64,000 nt of DNA from Cellulomonas humilata (lineage in GTDB: Bacteria; Actinomycetota; Actinomycetes; Actinomycetales; Cellulomonadaceae): positions 248,001 through 312,000 of the forward strand of contig NZ_JAUSVB010000003.1 of the NCBI RefSeq assembly GCF_030814415.1. Reading direction: 5' to 3'. The notes under the pieces are model-generated. The model saw only the letters and a list, made by a program, of their open reading frames with translations. It made no database searches and was not told the origin of the DNA. The position numbers and the translations under genes were made by a program. How positions within the stretch are numbered: the stretch's first letter is position 1; every line of letters begins with the position of its first letter. This document shows, piece by piece, positions 45,628-54,311 of this stretch.

Positions 45628-46248
45628 GTGACGAGCACGCCCACCGCCCGCCCCGTCGTCGACTTCTGGTTCGACCCGGCCTGTCCGTGGGCATGGATGA
45701 CGTCCCGCTGGATGGACGAGGTCGCCGCGATCCGCGACGTGGACGTCCGCTGGCACGTCATGAGCCTGTCCGTGCTGAACGAGAAGCGGGACGACCTGCC
45801 GCAGCGGTACCGCGACCTCATGGACGAGGGCTGGGGACCGGTGCGCGTCATCATCGCCGCCGCGCGCGACCACGGTGAGCAGGTCATCAAGCCGCTGTAC
45901 GACGCGATGGGCACGCGCCGCCACCCCGGCGGTCGCACCGACAACGCCGCGATCATCGCCGAGTCCCTGGCCGAGGTGGGCCTGCCGGCCGGGCTGGCGG
46001 CGGTCGCCGGCACCGACGAGGTCGACGCGCTGCTGCGCGAGTCGCACGGTGAGGGGATCTCGCTCGTCGGCGACGACGTCGGCACCCCGGTCGTCGCCAT
46101 CGACGGCGTCGGGTTCTTCGGCCCCGTCATGACGCCCGCCCCCACCGGCGACGCCGCCGGTCGCCTGTTCGACGGTCTCGCCCTCATGACGAGCGTCCCC
46201 GGCTTCTACGAGCTCAAGCGCTCGCGGACGGCCGGCCCGTCGTTCTGA
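45628..46248 (+). CDS. DsbA-family mycothiol-dependent oxidoreductase, Rv2466c-like
   Basis: 206 aa. Thioredoxin fold with helical insertion; the N-terminus VDFWFDPACPWAWMTSRWM matches Rv2466c of M. tuberculosis, a mycothiol-linked reductase (recalled). The active-site motif here is C-P-W-A, so only the first Cys is present and a disulfide within the motif is impossible; a mycothiol-mixed disulfide mechanism would still work. VGTPVVAIDGVGFFGP contains the cis-Pro loop. GTG start with CTGGAGGA 4 bases upstream. Cytoplasmic. Confidence 0.85.
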   Translation: MTSTPTARPVVDFWFDPACPWAWMTSRWMDEVAAIRDVDVRWHVMSLSVLNEKRDDLPQRYRDLMDEGWGPVRVIIAAARDHGEQVIKPLYDAMGTRRHPGGRTDNAAIIAESLAEVGLPAGLAAVAGTDEVDALLRESHGEGISLVGDDVGTPVVAIDGVGFFGPVMTPAPTGDAAGRLFDGLALMTSVPGFYELKRSRTAGPSF

Positions 46249-46370
46249 GGACTGTTCTGGGCATCTGACCAGGGCGAGTGGCCCGTCCGGTTCGTCCCGT
46301 GTGATCCTGGTCGCCGACTCCGCCCCAGACCGGGCGGGTCGGTGACCCCCACGGGGAGGAACGGAGCAGC

Positions 46371-46901
46371 ATGACCTCGGCGCGCACCATCCGGCTCTTC
46401 GTCATCGTCGACGCGGTGCTGGTGGTGCTCCTGCTGATCCTCGCGATCGTCTTCGTGAGCGGTGATGGCGGAGGCGAGGACGGCACCGCGGACGCGACCA
46501 CCGGGGCGAGCGCGTCGAGCACCCCGTCGTCGAGCGCGTCGGCCACCTCCACCGAGCCGGTCGCGTTCGCGCTGCCCAGCGGGAACATCGCGTGCACCAT
46601 GTCCGTCGACGGCGTGACCTGCACCATCGCCAGCTACACCTACGCACCGCCGGTCGTGGCGGGGTGCACCGAGGTGACCGGGCACGTGATCGTCCTGAAC
46701 ACGGACGGCGTCGCGTTCGACTGCGTGAGCGGACCGCCGCCCGCGGTGGCCGGCGACGACGTCCCCGTGCTCGAGTACGGGCTGACCACGAGCGTGGGCG
46801 ACTACACGTGCCGCAGCGCGACCGACGGCGTGCAGTGCACGGACGGGTCGGGCACCGGGTTCCAGCTCGCCCGCGCCACCTGGTCCGAGCTGCCGGCCTG
46901 A
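46371..46901 (+). CDS. Membrane-anchored or secreted protein, unknown
   Basis: 176 aa. One N-terminal helix (LFVIVDAVLVVLLLILAIVFV) followed by an acidic Ser/Thr linker and an outer domain of about 100 aa that contains SGNIACTMSVDGVTCTIASYTY and GDYTCRSATDGVQC; the paired Cys suggest two to three disulfides. The repeat-like pattern (C-T/R-x4-DGV-x-C) occurs twice. No function recognised. GGGGAGGA precedes the ATG. Confidence 0.7.
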   Translation: MTSARTIRLFVIVDAVLVVLLLILAIVFVSGDGGGEDGTADATTGASASSTPSSSASATSTEPVAFALPSGNIACTMSVDGVTCTIASYTYAPPVVAGCTEVTGHVIVLNTDGVAFDCVSGPPPAVAGDDVPVLEYGLTTSVGDYTCRSATDGVQCTDGSGTGFQLARATWSELPA

Positions 46902-46932
46902 CGCCGACCGCCCGGACCAGGGGCGTCGTGCG

Positions 46933-48921
46933 TCACCAGATACGGACGCGCTCCTCGGGTGCGAGGTACAGGGCGTCGCCCGGCTGGACGTCGTAGGCGA
47001 GGTAGAACTCGTCGACGTTGCGCACCACGCCGTTGCAGCGGAACTCGTTGGGGGAGTGCGGGTCGGTGGCGATCCGGCGGATGATCTCCTCGTCGCGACC
47101 CTTCGCCTGCCACACCTGCGCCCAGCCGAGCAGCACGCGCTGAGCGGCCGTCAGCCCGTCGATCACGGGGGCGTCCTCGAGCGGGGTGCCGAGCGCGATG
47201 CGGTAGGCGGTGAACGCGATGGAGAGCCCACCGAGGTCGCCGATGTTCTCGCCGATGGTGAGCTCGCCGTTCACGTGGTGCGACCCGTTCAGCTGCACCG
47301 GGGAGAACACCGAGTACTGGTCGATCAGCGCCTTGGTGCGCGACTCGAACTCCGCGCGGTCGTCGGCCGTCCACCAGTCCTCGAGGCGCCCGTCGCCGTC
47401 GTACTTGGACCCCTGGTCGTCGAACCCGTGGCCGATCTCGTGGCCGATGACGGCACCGATTCCGCCGTAGTTGACGGCGTCGTCGGCGTCGGCGTCGAAG
47501 AACGGCGGCTGCAGGATGGCGGCCGGGAACACGATCTCGTTCAGTCCGGGGTTGTAGTAGGCGTTGACCGTCTGCGGGGTCATGAACCACTCGTCGCGGT
47601 CGATCGGCTTGCCGATCTTGCCCAGCTCGCGGTCCTGCTCGAACGCGTAGGCGCGGCGCACGTTGCCCAGCAGGTCGTCCGCGGACACCTCGAGCGTCGA
47701 GTAGTCGCGCCAGCGGGCGGGGTAGCCGATCTTGGGGGTGAACGCCTCGAGCTTGGCGAGCGCCTTCGCGCGCGTCTCCTCACCCATCCAGTCCAGCTGC
47801 GAGATGGACTCGCGGTACGCGGCGACCAGGTTGGCCACCAGCCCCTCCATCCGCGCCTTGTGCGCCGCCGGGAAGTGCCGGTCGACGTAGACCTTGCCGA
47901 CGGCCTCGCCGAGCACGCCCTGCACCAGCGAGACACCGCGCTTCCAGCGGTCGCGCAGCTCCTGCGCACCCGTGAGCGTCCGGCCGTAGAAGTCGAAGTT
48001 CGCCTCGACCAGCTCGTCGTTCAGGTACGGCGCCCGGTCGGAGATGACGTGGTAGCTGAGCCACGCCTTCCAGTCCTCGAGCGGCTCGCTCTCCCACAGG
48101 GTGGCGAAGGCCTCGGCGAACGAGGGCTCGCGCACGACGAGGTGGTCGAACGCCGTGGCCGGTGCGCCGAGCGCCAGCACCCAGGAGTGCCAGTCGAACC
48201 CGGGGGCACGCTCGGCGAGGGCGGTGAGGGTCAGGGCGTTGTAGGTGAGGTCGGCGTCCCGGTCCTTGACGACGTCCCAGTGCCCGGCGGCCAGCGCGGT
48301 CTCGAGGGCCAGGACCCGACCGGCGAGCTCGTCGGCCTGCGTCTCGTCCGCCGCGGCACCACCGAGGCGCAGCATGCGGGCGACGTGCGGGCGGTAGGCC
48401 GCGAGCACCGGCGCGTACTGCGCGTCGCGGTAGTAGGCCTCGTCGGGCAGGCCCAGACCGCCCTGCGCGAGGTGCACGACGTAGCGGGTGGGCTCCTTGG
48501 CGTCGTTGTCGACGTAGAACCCGACGGCACCGCCGGCCCCGGTGCGCTGCAGGGCGCCGAGCGCCCCGGTGAGCTCTGCCTGCGTGGTCGCCGCCTCGAC
48601 GAGCGCGAGGTCGGTGCGCAGCGGCGCGACGCCGGCGGCCTCGACGACGTCGGTGTCCATGAACGACGCGTAGACGGCGCCGACCTTCGCCTCCACGGGG
48701 TCCGTGGACGTCCCCGCCGCAGCGGACTCGCCGGCGTCCGTGATGATGTCGCGGACCTGTTCCTCCGCCCGGTCGTGCAGGGCGCGGAACGCGCCGTCCA
48801 TCGCGCGGTCCGCGGGGATCACGTGGGCCGCGAGCCAGCGGCCGTTCACGTGGGCGTAGAGGTCGTCCTGGGGACGGACGTCGGGGTCGAGTGCGGTCAG
48901 GTCGATGCCACTGCGCGTCAT
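46933..48921 (-). CDS. M13-family zinc metallopeptidase (PepO/neprilysin type)
   Basis: 662 aa. The N-terminal M13 helical domain starts DVRPQDDLYAHVNGRW. The zinc site is VIGHEIGHGFDDQG with the downstream Glu in GENIGDLGGL, and the C-terminus ends ERVRIW, as in neprilysins. There is no signal peptide, so it should cut oligopeptides inside the cell, although some bacterial relatives are exported by other routes. ATG at 48921; a GTG two codons upstream is possible. Confidence 0.93.
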   Translation of the reverse strand: MTRSGIDLTALDPDVRPQDDLYAHVNGRWLAAHVIPADRAMDGAFRALHDRAEEQVRDIITDAGESAAAGTSTDPVEAKVGAVYASFMDTDVVEAAGVAPLRTDLALVEAATTQAELTGALGALQRTGAGGAVGFYVDNDAKEPTRYVVHLAQGGLGLPDEAYYRDAQYAPVLAAYRPHVARMLRLGGAAADETQADELAGRVLALETALAAGHWDVVKDRDADLTYNALTLTALAERAPGFDWHSWVLALGAPATAFDHLVVREPSFAEAFATLWESEPLEDWKAWLSYHVISDRAPYLNDELVEANFDFYGRTLTGAQELRDRWKRGVSLVQGVLGEAVGKVYVDRHFPAAHKARMEGLVANLVAAYRESISQLDWMGEETRAKALAKLEAFTPKIGYPARWRDYSTLEVSADDLLGNVRRAYAFEQDRELGKIGKPIDRDEWFMTPQTVNAYYNPGLNEIVFPAAILQPPFFDADADDAVNYGGIGAVIGHEIGHGFDDQGSKYDGDGRLEDWWTADDRAEFESRTKALIDQYSVFSPVQLNGSHHVNGELTIGENIGDLGGLSIAFTAYRIALGTPLEDAPVIDGLTAAQRVLLGWAQVWQAKGRDEEIIRRIATDPHSPNEFRCNGVVRNVDEFYLAYDVQPGDALYLAPEERVRIW

Positions 48922-49035
48922 GCGCACAGCCTACGGACGGGTGCGTCCTGTGCGCCGTGGCTTACGCCCAGGGCTGACGACCGCCTGCCGGACTCCCGAC
49001 GCGGCGCCCCGGGGGTGGTGCGGCAGGATGGCCCC

Positions 49036-49485
49036 ATGCGCATCCACGTCGCCTCCGACCACGCCGGATTCGAGCTGAAGGTCGCCCTGATCGAGCACCT
49101 GCGCGCCGCGGGCCACGACGTCGTCGACCACGGCGCCGACACCTACGACGCGCTCGACGACTACCCGCCCTTCTGCTTCGCGGCCGGCGAGGCCGTCGTG
49201 GCCGACCCGGGGTCGCTCGGCGTCGTCATCGGCGGCTCGGGCAACGGCGAGCAGATCGCCGCGAACAAGGTCACCGGCGTGCGAGCCGCCCTCGCGTGGA
49301 ACCTCACGACCGCGCAGCTGGGTCGCCAGCACAACGACGCCAACGTCGTCGCGATCGGTGCACGTCAGCACTCCGTCGACGAGGCCCTGGAGCTGGTGGA
49401 CGCGTTCGTGGCCGAGCCGTTCAGCCACGACGCGCGCCACCAGCGCCGGATCGACCTCCTCGCGGCCTACGAGGCCGGGCGCTAG
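49036..49485 (+). CDS. rpiB: Ribose-5-phosphate isomerase B
   Basis: 149 aa. MRIHVASDHAGFELK start, GVVIGGSGNGEQIAANKVTGVRAALAW, and HNDANVVAIGARQHS. The base position that is Cys in E. coli RpiB is Ser here, and GNGE supplies the Glu used by mycobacterial-type RpiB. It interconverts ribose 5-phosphate and ribulose 5-phosphate in the pentose phosphate pathway. Divergent from the M13 gene. Converges on the acetyltransferase gene with 7 bases between stops. Confidence 0.93.
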   Translation: MRIHVASDHAGFELKVALIEHLRAAGHDVVDHGADTYDALDDYPPFCFAAGEAVVADPGSLGVVIGGSGNGEQIAANKVTGVRAALAWNLTTAQLGRQHNDANVVAIGARQHSVDEALELVDAFVAEPFSHDARHQRRIDLLAAYEAGR

Positions 49486-49492
49486 CCGCCGG

Positions 49493-50761
49493 TCACCAGA
49501 CGTAGTTGCACATCGGGGCGACCGGCCACAGGAACGCGACGGCCGCGGACTGCAGCGCACCGGGCGTCTGCTCCGTCACCAGGCCGGCGCGGGCCTGCGC
49601 CAGCAGCGACCGGCCGCCGAGGTAGACGGCCCCGAGCTCGCGGACGTCGAGCGTCACGTCGGCGGCGTCCTGCGTGCGGGTGACCTCGGCCGGGTACGTG
49701 CCGTCGTCCTGCCGGGCGCCCGTGGTCAGGCGCCACCGGCCCGCGTTCGCGGTCAGGCGGGTGTCGGTCACGTCGAGCACGACGTCGACGGGGGCCGCGT
49801 ACCGGCGTCCGGCGAGAGCCACGGGCAGGTCGAGGATCCGGATCCAGAGGTTGTCGTTGACCTTGGGCACCACCGCGCGGGGGTCCACCAGCAGGTGCAG
49901 GAGGGTGTCGTCGACGGGCAGCATCGGTCCGTCGACGGTGGCGGTGAGGTCGAGGTCCAGCAGGAACGACCAGAGGCGATGCGTCGCAGCCGCGTCGACG
50001 GCGACCGCCTCGCGCACCTTGACGGTCCCGGCGGGGCCGCCCTCCGCCCAGTTCTCCTTGCGCCGGAACAGCGCGAAGGCCCGGACCTCGCCCGCGGAGT
50101 CGTGCACCGTGACGATCCGCAGCGGTTCGGCGCCCTCGCGCCAGGCCGGCGGGTCGACCAGGACCCGGGTGCGCCACGCGTCGCTGTCGCGGGTGGTCCA
50201 GCCGGGCCTGCCCGCGCCCGCCGCGCGGTGCACGGCGTCCACCAGAGCGCTGTGGCGCGCGACGTCGGCGGTCGCCAGCTTCACCGTGAGCTCGTCCGTC
50301 CCGGGGACGTCACGCAGGGCGGCGCCGCGGGCGATCTTCACTCGTACGTCGTCGGCGGCCGAGCCGTAGCCGTACCGCCCGTAGATCGCGTGCTCGGCGG
50401 CGAACAGGGCGGAGATCGGCTCGTCACGTGCGAGCGACCGGGCGAAGTGGGAGTCGATCATCGCGGTCAGCAGGCCGCGGCGGCGCTGGTCCGGCCGGGC
50501 GCCCACCCAGGTGAGCCCCGAGCACGCGATCGTGCCGCCCGGTACCGGCATCGCGTGCGCGTAGGACGCGTGCACGGCCGCGAGCACCCCGTCGGGATCC
50601 TCGACGGCCTGCGCCCGGTCCCACTCGAAGGTGATCGGGACGAGGGCGTCGGTCTCGGGGCTCGAGTCGAACGCGAACGCCAGGCGGTCGACCTCGAGGT
50701 ACTCGTCCTTGCGGCTCTCGGGCACGTCGACGAGGCGGTATCCGTCGGGAAGCGGGCTCAT
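49493..50761 (-). CDS. Eis-like GNAT N-acetyltransferase
   Basis: 422 aa, a tripartite fold of two GNAT domains and a sterol-carrier-like C-terminal domain. ACSGLTWVGARPDQRRRGLLTAMI holds the acetyl-CoA pyrophosphate loop, and AEHAIYGRYGYGSA holds the catalytic Tyr region. The C-terminal carboxylate (NYVW end) normally acts in catalysis. Mycobacterial Eis acetylates aminoglycosides and protein lysines; the target here is unknown. The start is uncertain (50761 or 50779) because no Shine-Dalgarno sequence is well placed. Confidence 0.87.
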   Translation of the reverse strand: MSPLPDGYRLVDVPESRKDEYLEVDRLAFAFDSSPETDALVPITFEWDRAQAVEDPDGVLAAVHASYAHAMPVPGGTIACSGLTWVGARPDQRRRGLLTAMIDSHFARSLARDEPISALFAAEHAIYGRYGYGSAADDVRVKIARGAALRDVPGTDELTVKLATADVARHSALVDAVHRAAGAGRPGWTTRDSDAWRTRVLVDPPAWREGAEPLRIVTVHDSAGEVRAFALFRRKENWAEGGPAGTVKVREAVAVDAAATHRLWSFLLDLDLTATVDGPMLPVDDTLLHLLVDPRAVVPKVNDNLWIRILDLPVALAGRRYAAPVDVVLDVTDTRLTANAGRWRLTTGARQDDGTYPAEVTRTQDAADVTLDVRELGAVYLGGRSLLAQARAGLVTEQTPGALQSAAVAFLWPVAPMCNYVW

Positions 50762-50868
50762 GTCGCCATCGTCCGGCATGGCACGCCCGACGGCACCTCC
50801 ATTTTGCATCGGCACGGCGCCGCGGAGCCCAGTATCTCGTGCCGGTGACCTGCGGATACGCTCGCCAG

Positions 50869-51960
50869 ATGTGGGGAGTCCGATGGGTGCCGGCGCAGGG
50901 CCTGCTCACCCGCGCGACCCTCGTGCTGCGCCGGTGGAGCGGGCGCTCGCAGGTCACGCTCACGGCGGCCCTCGTGCTCAGCGTGGGACTCCTGGCGCTG
51001 GGTATAGCGCAGCAGCCCGAGTGGGTCCCGCCGTCGACCTTCCTGCTCATCGAGCTCGTCGCGGTGTTCCTGCTGCGGCTGCGCAACATCATCGTGCTCG
51101 GCGTCGCGATCCTCGGGTGCTCGTGGTGGTTGTGGTGGTGGGGAGCGGCGTCGATGATCCCCGGCATCCTCGTCGTGATCACCGTCTCCGTGGGCGCGAC
51201 CATCGCCTTCGCGCGCGAGCGGGAACGGCTCGGGCTCCAGGGAGCGCCCGGTGACCTCATGCTCGTCGACCTGCGCGACCGGCTCGCTGCGCACGGCCGC
51301 GTCCCCCCGCTGCCCGCCGGGTGGCGGGTGGACAGCGAGATCCGCTCGGCGCACGCCGACGGCTTCTCCGGGGACTTCATGGTGGCGGGCACCCGGTCCG
51401 ACGAGAACGCGCTCGAGATCGTCCTGGTCGACGTCTCCGGCAAGGGACTCGACGCGGGGGTGCGCTCGCTGCAGCTGTCCGGTGCGTTCGGTGGCCTGCT
51501 CGGGGCCATGCCGCGCGACAAGTTCCTCCGGGCCGCCAACCAGTACCTGCTCGCGCAGGCGTGGGACGAGGGCTTCGCGACGGCGATCCACGTGGCGCTC
51601 GACCTGCGGACAGGCGACTTCTGGGTGTCGTCGGCCGGGCACCCGCCCGCGGTGCACCTGCACGCCGGCTCGGGGCGCCTCGAGCTGATCGACACGGTCG
51701 GCAGCCCTGCGCTCGGGGTCGTGGCCGACATCCGGTGCGAGTCACGCGCGGGACGCATGGAGCGCGGTGACGTCCTCCTGCTCTACACGGACGGGCTGGT
51801 CGAGATGCGCGGGGGAGACCTCGACCAGGGCATCGACCGGTTCATGGGGGTGGCGGACCGCGTCCTGGCACCCGGTCGCGGCACCGCGGCGGCGGTGCTG
51901 GCCGGGGTGAAGGCGGGCGACGACGACGACCGCGCGGTCGTCCTGGTCCACCGCGACTGA
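50869..51960 (+). CDS. Membrane-bound SpoIIE-type PP2C phosphatase
   Basis: 363 aa. Three to four N-terminal helices (about 30-110; LTAALVLSVGLLALGIA, FLLIELVAVFLL, IIVLGVAILGC, ILVVITVSVGATIAF), then a PP2C/SpoIIE domain with DGFSGDFMVAG, LVDVSGKGLDAG, SSAGHPPAVHL, and LLLYTDGLVEMRGGDLDQG. Such proteins dephosphorylate anti-sigma-factor antagonists, linking a membrane signal to a partner-switching sigma factor. No anti-sigma gene is nearby. It converges on the acyltransferase gene with 2 bases between the coding regions. Confidence 0.88.
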   Translation: MWGVRWVPAQGLLTRATLVLRRWSGRSQVTLTAALVLSVGLLALGIAQQPEWVPPSTFLLIELVAVFLLRLRNIIVLGVAILGCSWWLWWWGAASMIPGILVVITVSVGATIAFARERERLGLQGAPGDLMLVDLRDRLAAHGRVPPLPAGWRVDSEIRSAHADGFSGDFMVAGTRSDENALEIVLVDVSGKGLDAGVRSLQLSGAFGGLLGAMPRDKFLRAANQYLLAQAWDEGFATAIHVALDLRTGDFWVSSAGHPPAVHLHAGSGRLELIDTVGSPALGVVADIRCESRAGRMERGDVLLLYTDGLVEMRGGDLDQGIDRFMGVADRVLAPGRGTAAAVLAGVKAGDDDDRAVVLVHRD

Positions 51961-51962
51961 CG

Positions 51963-53867
51963 TCAGGGCTGCACGGACGTGACCAGCCAGTCCGCGTACC
52001 CCTCACGCCCGCCGCCGGCCTGCAGGTGGATGTCGTCGCTGTAGAACCACGCGCGGTTGGCGGTGCCGAGCGTGTTCCAGTCGAGCAGGTGCGCGTGCGG
52101 GTACTCGGGGGTGACGCGCGCGAGGAGCTCGTTGTTGTAGTCGGCCCAGGTCCGCGGCACGTGGACGTTGACCAGGTACACGCGCCGGTCCCGGGTGAGC
52201 TCGAGCAGCTCCCGCAGGCTCGCCTCATCGATCGGCCCGTTGGTCCCGCCGTGCACGATCAGCGTGTGGCCCAGGGTTCCCGCCGCGACCCCGGCGCGGA
52301 CCAGCTCGAGCATGGCGCCGAACTGCCGTGACTCCACGGCGTCGACGGTGACCCCGCGGGCGGCCAGGTCCGCGGCGGCGCCGAGCATGACCGAGTCCCC
52401 GATGCTCGAGATGGCGCCGACCTCCTCGGGCGGCGGTGGTGGCGGGGTCGTCTCGACCGGAGTGGGCGTCGGCGTCACGGTCGGGGTGGGTGTCGGGGTC
52501 GGGGTCGACCGCTGCGACGTCACCACGGGCACGGGCTCGGGCTGCCAGGACCCGCCCTCCGCACCCACCCGCGGCACCTGCGCGAGGGCGGCCGTCGCGA
52601 CCCCGCCGACGACCGCGAGACCGACCGCCGCGGCGACCACGCGCAGCATCGTGCGCGCGCGGTCCTCGTGCGGCCGGCGCACGCGCGCGACCGCCCGACC
52701 CACCGCTCCCCGGCGGACGGGGAGCTCGACGAACCGGTAGGACAGCTCGGCGAGGCCCAGCACGGCGGCCAGCCGCAGGATCGTGGCCAGCCACGGGGAC
52801 AGGTCGAGGTCCACCCCGGGGCGGCTGAGCATGAAGACGGGCCAGTGCCACAGGTAGATGCCGTAGGACCGCTCACCGAGCCAGCGCCACGGCTGGCGGC
52901 CGAGCGCGCGCCCCAGCAGCCCGGCGGGGTCCGCGACCGCGCCGACGAGCACCGCCGCCAGCAACGAGAACGCCAGGAAGCCGCCGCGGTACAGCGCGTC
53001 GCTGAACTCGTCGACCCAGACGAACGCCGCCACGACCCCGAACAGCGCGAGAACCCCGAGGACGTCGGTGACGCCCGCCTCGAAGCGACGAACCGCCCGG
53101 CCGCGTTCTCGGAACCACGACCCGGCCAGGCCCCAGGTCCGCCACGGCGTCCACGTGGCCGCCATGGCCGCGCCGACCAGAAGCCCCATGGAGTGGGTGT
53201 CGGTGCCGAAGTACACGCGGCTGGGGTCGTTCGGGACGGGGGAGGAGGTGCGGATGGCCAGGACCGCCATCGCCACCGTCGACAGCAGCGCGAGGCTCCC
53301 GGCGACCTGCCCGACGCGCGCCCGACCGGCTCGCAGCGCCACCACGACGACCAGCGGGAACACCAGGTAGAACTGCTCCTCGATGGCCAGGGACCACAGG
53401 TGCTGGAGCAGGGGTGGTCGGCTGACCATCTCGAAGTAGGAGCGCTCGGCGAAGATCTGCCACCAGTTCGACACGTACGTCGCGGCGGCCGCGATGTCGC
53501 CGCGCAGCTCCGCCGCCTCGCTGGGCATCGCGACGGCGACACCGGCCATCGCGACCAAGAGCAGGCCGAGCGCCGGCAGCAGGCGGCGTGCCCGTCGGGC
53601 GTAGAAGCGGCGGAACGAGAAGGCGCCGGTGCGTTCCACCTCGTCGAGCACGATCGTGGTGATGAGGTAGCCGGACAGGACGAAGAAGACGTCGACACCC
53701 AGGAAGCCGCCGCGCATCCACGGCGCGCCCAGGTGGTAGACCACGACCCCGGCGACGGCGACCGCACGGACCCCGTCGAGCCCGCCCAGGTAGGGCATGC
53801 GTGCCGGAGGGGCCGGTCGGGGCGACCGCTGCTCCGCGAGCGCGGGGCGCTGGGCGGTGACGGTCAT
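51963..53867 (-). CDS. OafA/YrhL-type membrane acyltransferase with SGNH domain
   Basis: 634 aa. The N-terminal acyltransferase-3 domain has about ten helices (GLDGVRAVAVAGVVVYHLG, FFVLSGYLITTIVLDE, LQHLWSLAIEEQFYLVFP, YGIYLWHWPVFML). A Thr/Pro repeat linker (coded near 52425-52510) joins it to an extracytoplasmic SGNH hydrolase-like domain (AISSIGDSVMLGAA, LIVHGGTNGPI, DIHLQAGG). It adds acyl groups, often acetyl, to a cell-envelope sugar polymer such as peptidoglycan or teichoic/teichuronic acid. ATG at 53867, with GGGGGA upstream. Confidence 0.9.
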   Translation of the reverse strand: MTVTAQRPALAEQRSPRPAPPARMPYLGGLDGVRAVAVAGVVVYHLGAPWMRGGFLGVDVFFVLSGYLITTIVLDEVERTGAFSFRRFYARRARRLLPALGLLLVAMAGVAVAMPSEAAELRGDIAAAATYVSNWWQIFAERSYFEMVSRPPLLQHLWSLAIEEQFYLVFPLVVVVALRAGRARVGQVAGSLALLSTVAMAVLAIRTSSPVPNDPSRVYFGTDTHSMGLLVGAAMAATWTPWRTWGLAGSWFRERGRAVRRFEAGVTDVLGVLALFGVVAAFVWVDEFSDALYRGGFLAFSLLAAVLVGAVADPAGLLGRALGRQPWRWLGERSYGIYLWHWPVFMLSRPGVDLDLSPWLATILRLAAVLGLAELSYRFVELPVRRGAVGRAVARVRRPHEDRARTMLRVVAAAVGLAVVGGVATAALAQVPRVGAEGGSWQPEPVPVVTSQRSTPTPTPTPTVTPTPTPVETTPPPPPPEEVGAISSIGDSVMLGAAADLAARGVTVDAVESRQFGAMLELVRAGVAAGTLGHTLIVHGGTNGPIDEASLRELLELTRDRRVYLVNVHVPRTWADYNNELLARVTPEYPHAHLLDWNTLGTANRAWFYSDDIHLQAGGGREGYADWLVTSVQP

Positions 53868-53971
53868 GGATCCCCCGGGTCGGTGCACGTGCGCGGGAGA
53901 CGTGCGGGCGCTCCCGTGCGGCCAGGGTAGGTCGGGTCGACGCGCGATCCGGCGGGGGACACGCGGGGCGG

Positions 53972-54304
53972 TCAGTCCTCGTCGGGGAACCAGATGGCGC
54001 GACGCAGCGCGACACGCGTCCCGTCGGCGCTGAGCGGCGTGCCCTCGTCGCCCAGGAGGGCCAGTGCGCGCGTCGTGTGCCGGGCCGGGGGTCTTCCCGC
54101 TGCATTGACGACGCGCCACCACGGCACCCCGGAGCCGGCGTGGCTCATGACCTGACCGACCTGTCGCGGTCCGCCGCGCCGGACGCCGTCGCGGGCCTCG
54201 AGCAGGTCCCCGACGACCTCCGCGACCGTCCCGTACGTCATCGCGCGGCCGGCGGGGATGGCGGCGACCAGGTCGAGCACCGCCTCCGCGTAGTCGTCGT
54301 TCAT
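53972..54304 (-). CDS. Alkyltransferase-like (ATL) protein of the MGMT family
   Basis: 110 aa. Only the DNA-binding C-terminal domain of O6-alkylguanine-DNA alkyltransferase: IPAGRAMTYGTVAEVVGD and RQVGQVMSHAGSGVPWWRVVNAAGRPP. The reactive PCHR Cys is replaced (PWWRV), so it cannot remove the alkyl group. ATL proteins bind the lesion and hand it to nucleotide excision repair. The ATG at 54304 lies 7 bases after the stop of the LLM gene, so the two are in one operon. Confidence 0.9.
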   Translation of the reverse strand: MNDDYAEAVLDLVAAIPAGRAMTYGTVAEVVGDLLEARDGVRRGGPRQVGQVMSHAGSGVPWWRVVNAAGRPPARHTTRALALLGDEGTPLSADGTRVALRRAIWFPDED

Positions 54305-54311
54305 GCCGCGG

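Noticed and set aside
41331..46187. A 1618-codon open frame on the minus strand that could suggest a giant protein.
   Set aside because: Only 41331-43931 encodes pepN. The rest is open because of high GC and lies antisense to the phytoene-desaturase-like and Rv2466c-like genes, with no domain of its own.
52425..52510. Short tandem-like GC-rich repeat, considered as a CRISPR or VNTR.
   Set aside because: It encodes the Thr/Pro linker of the acyltransferase. Units are codon-level repeats without spacers.
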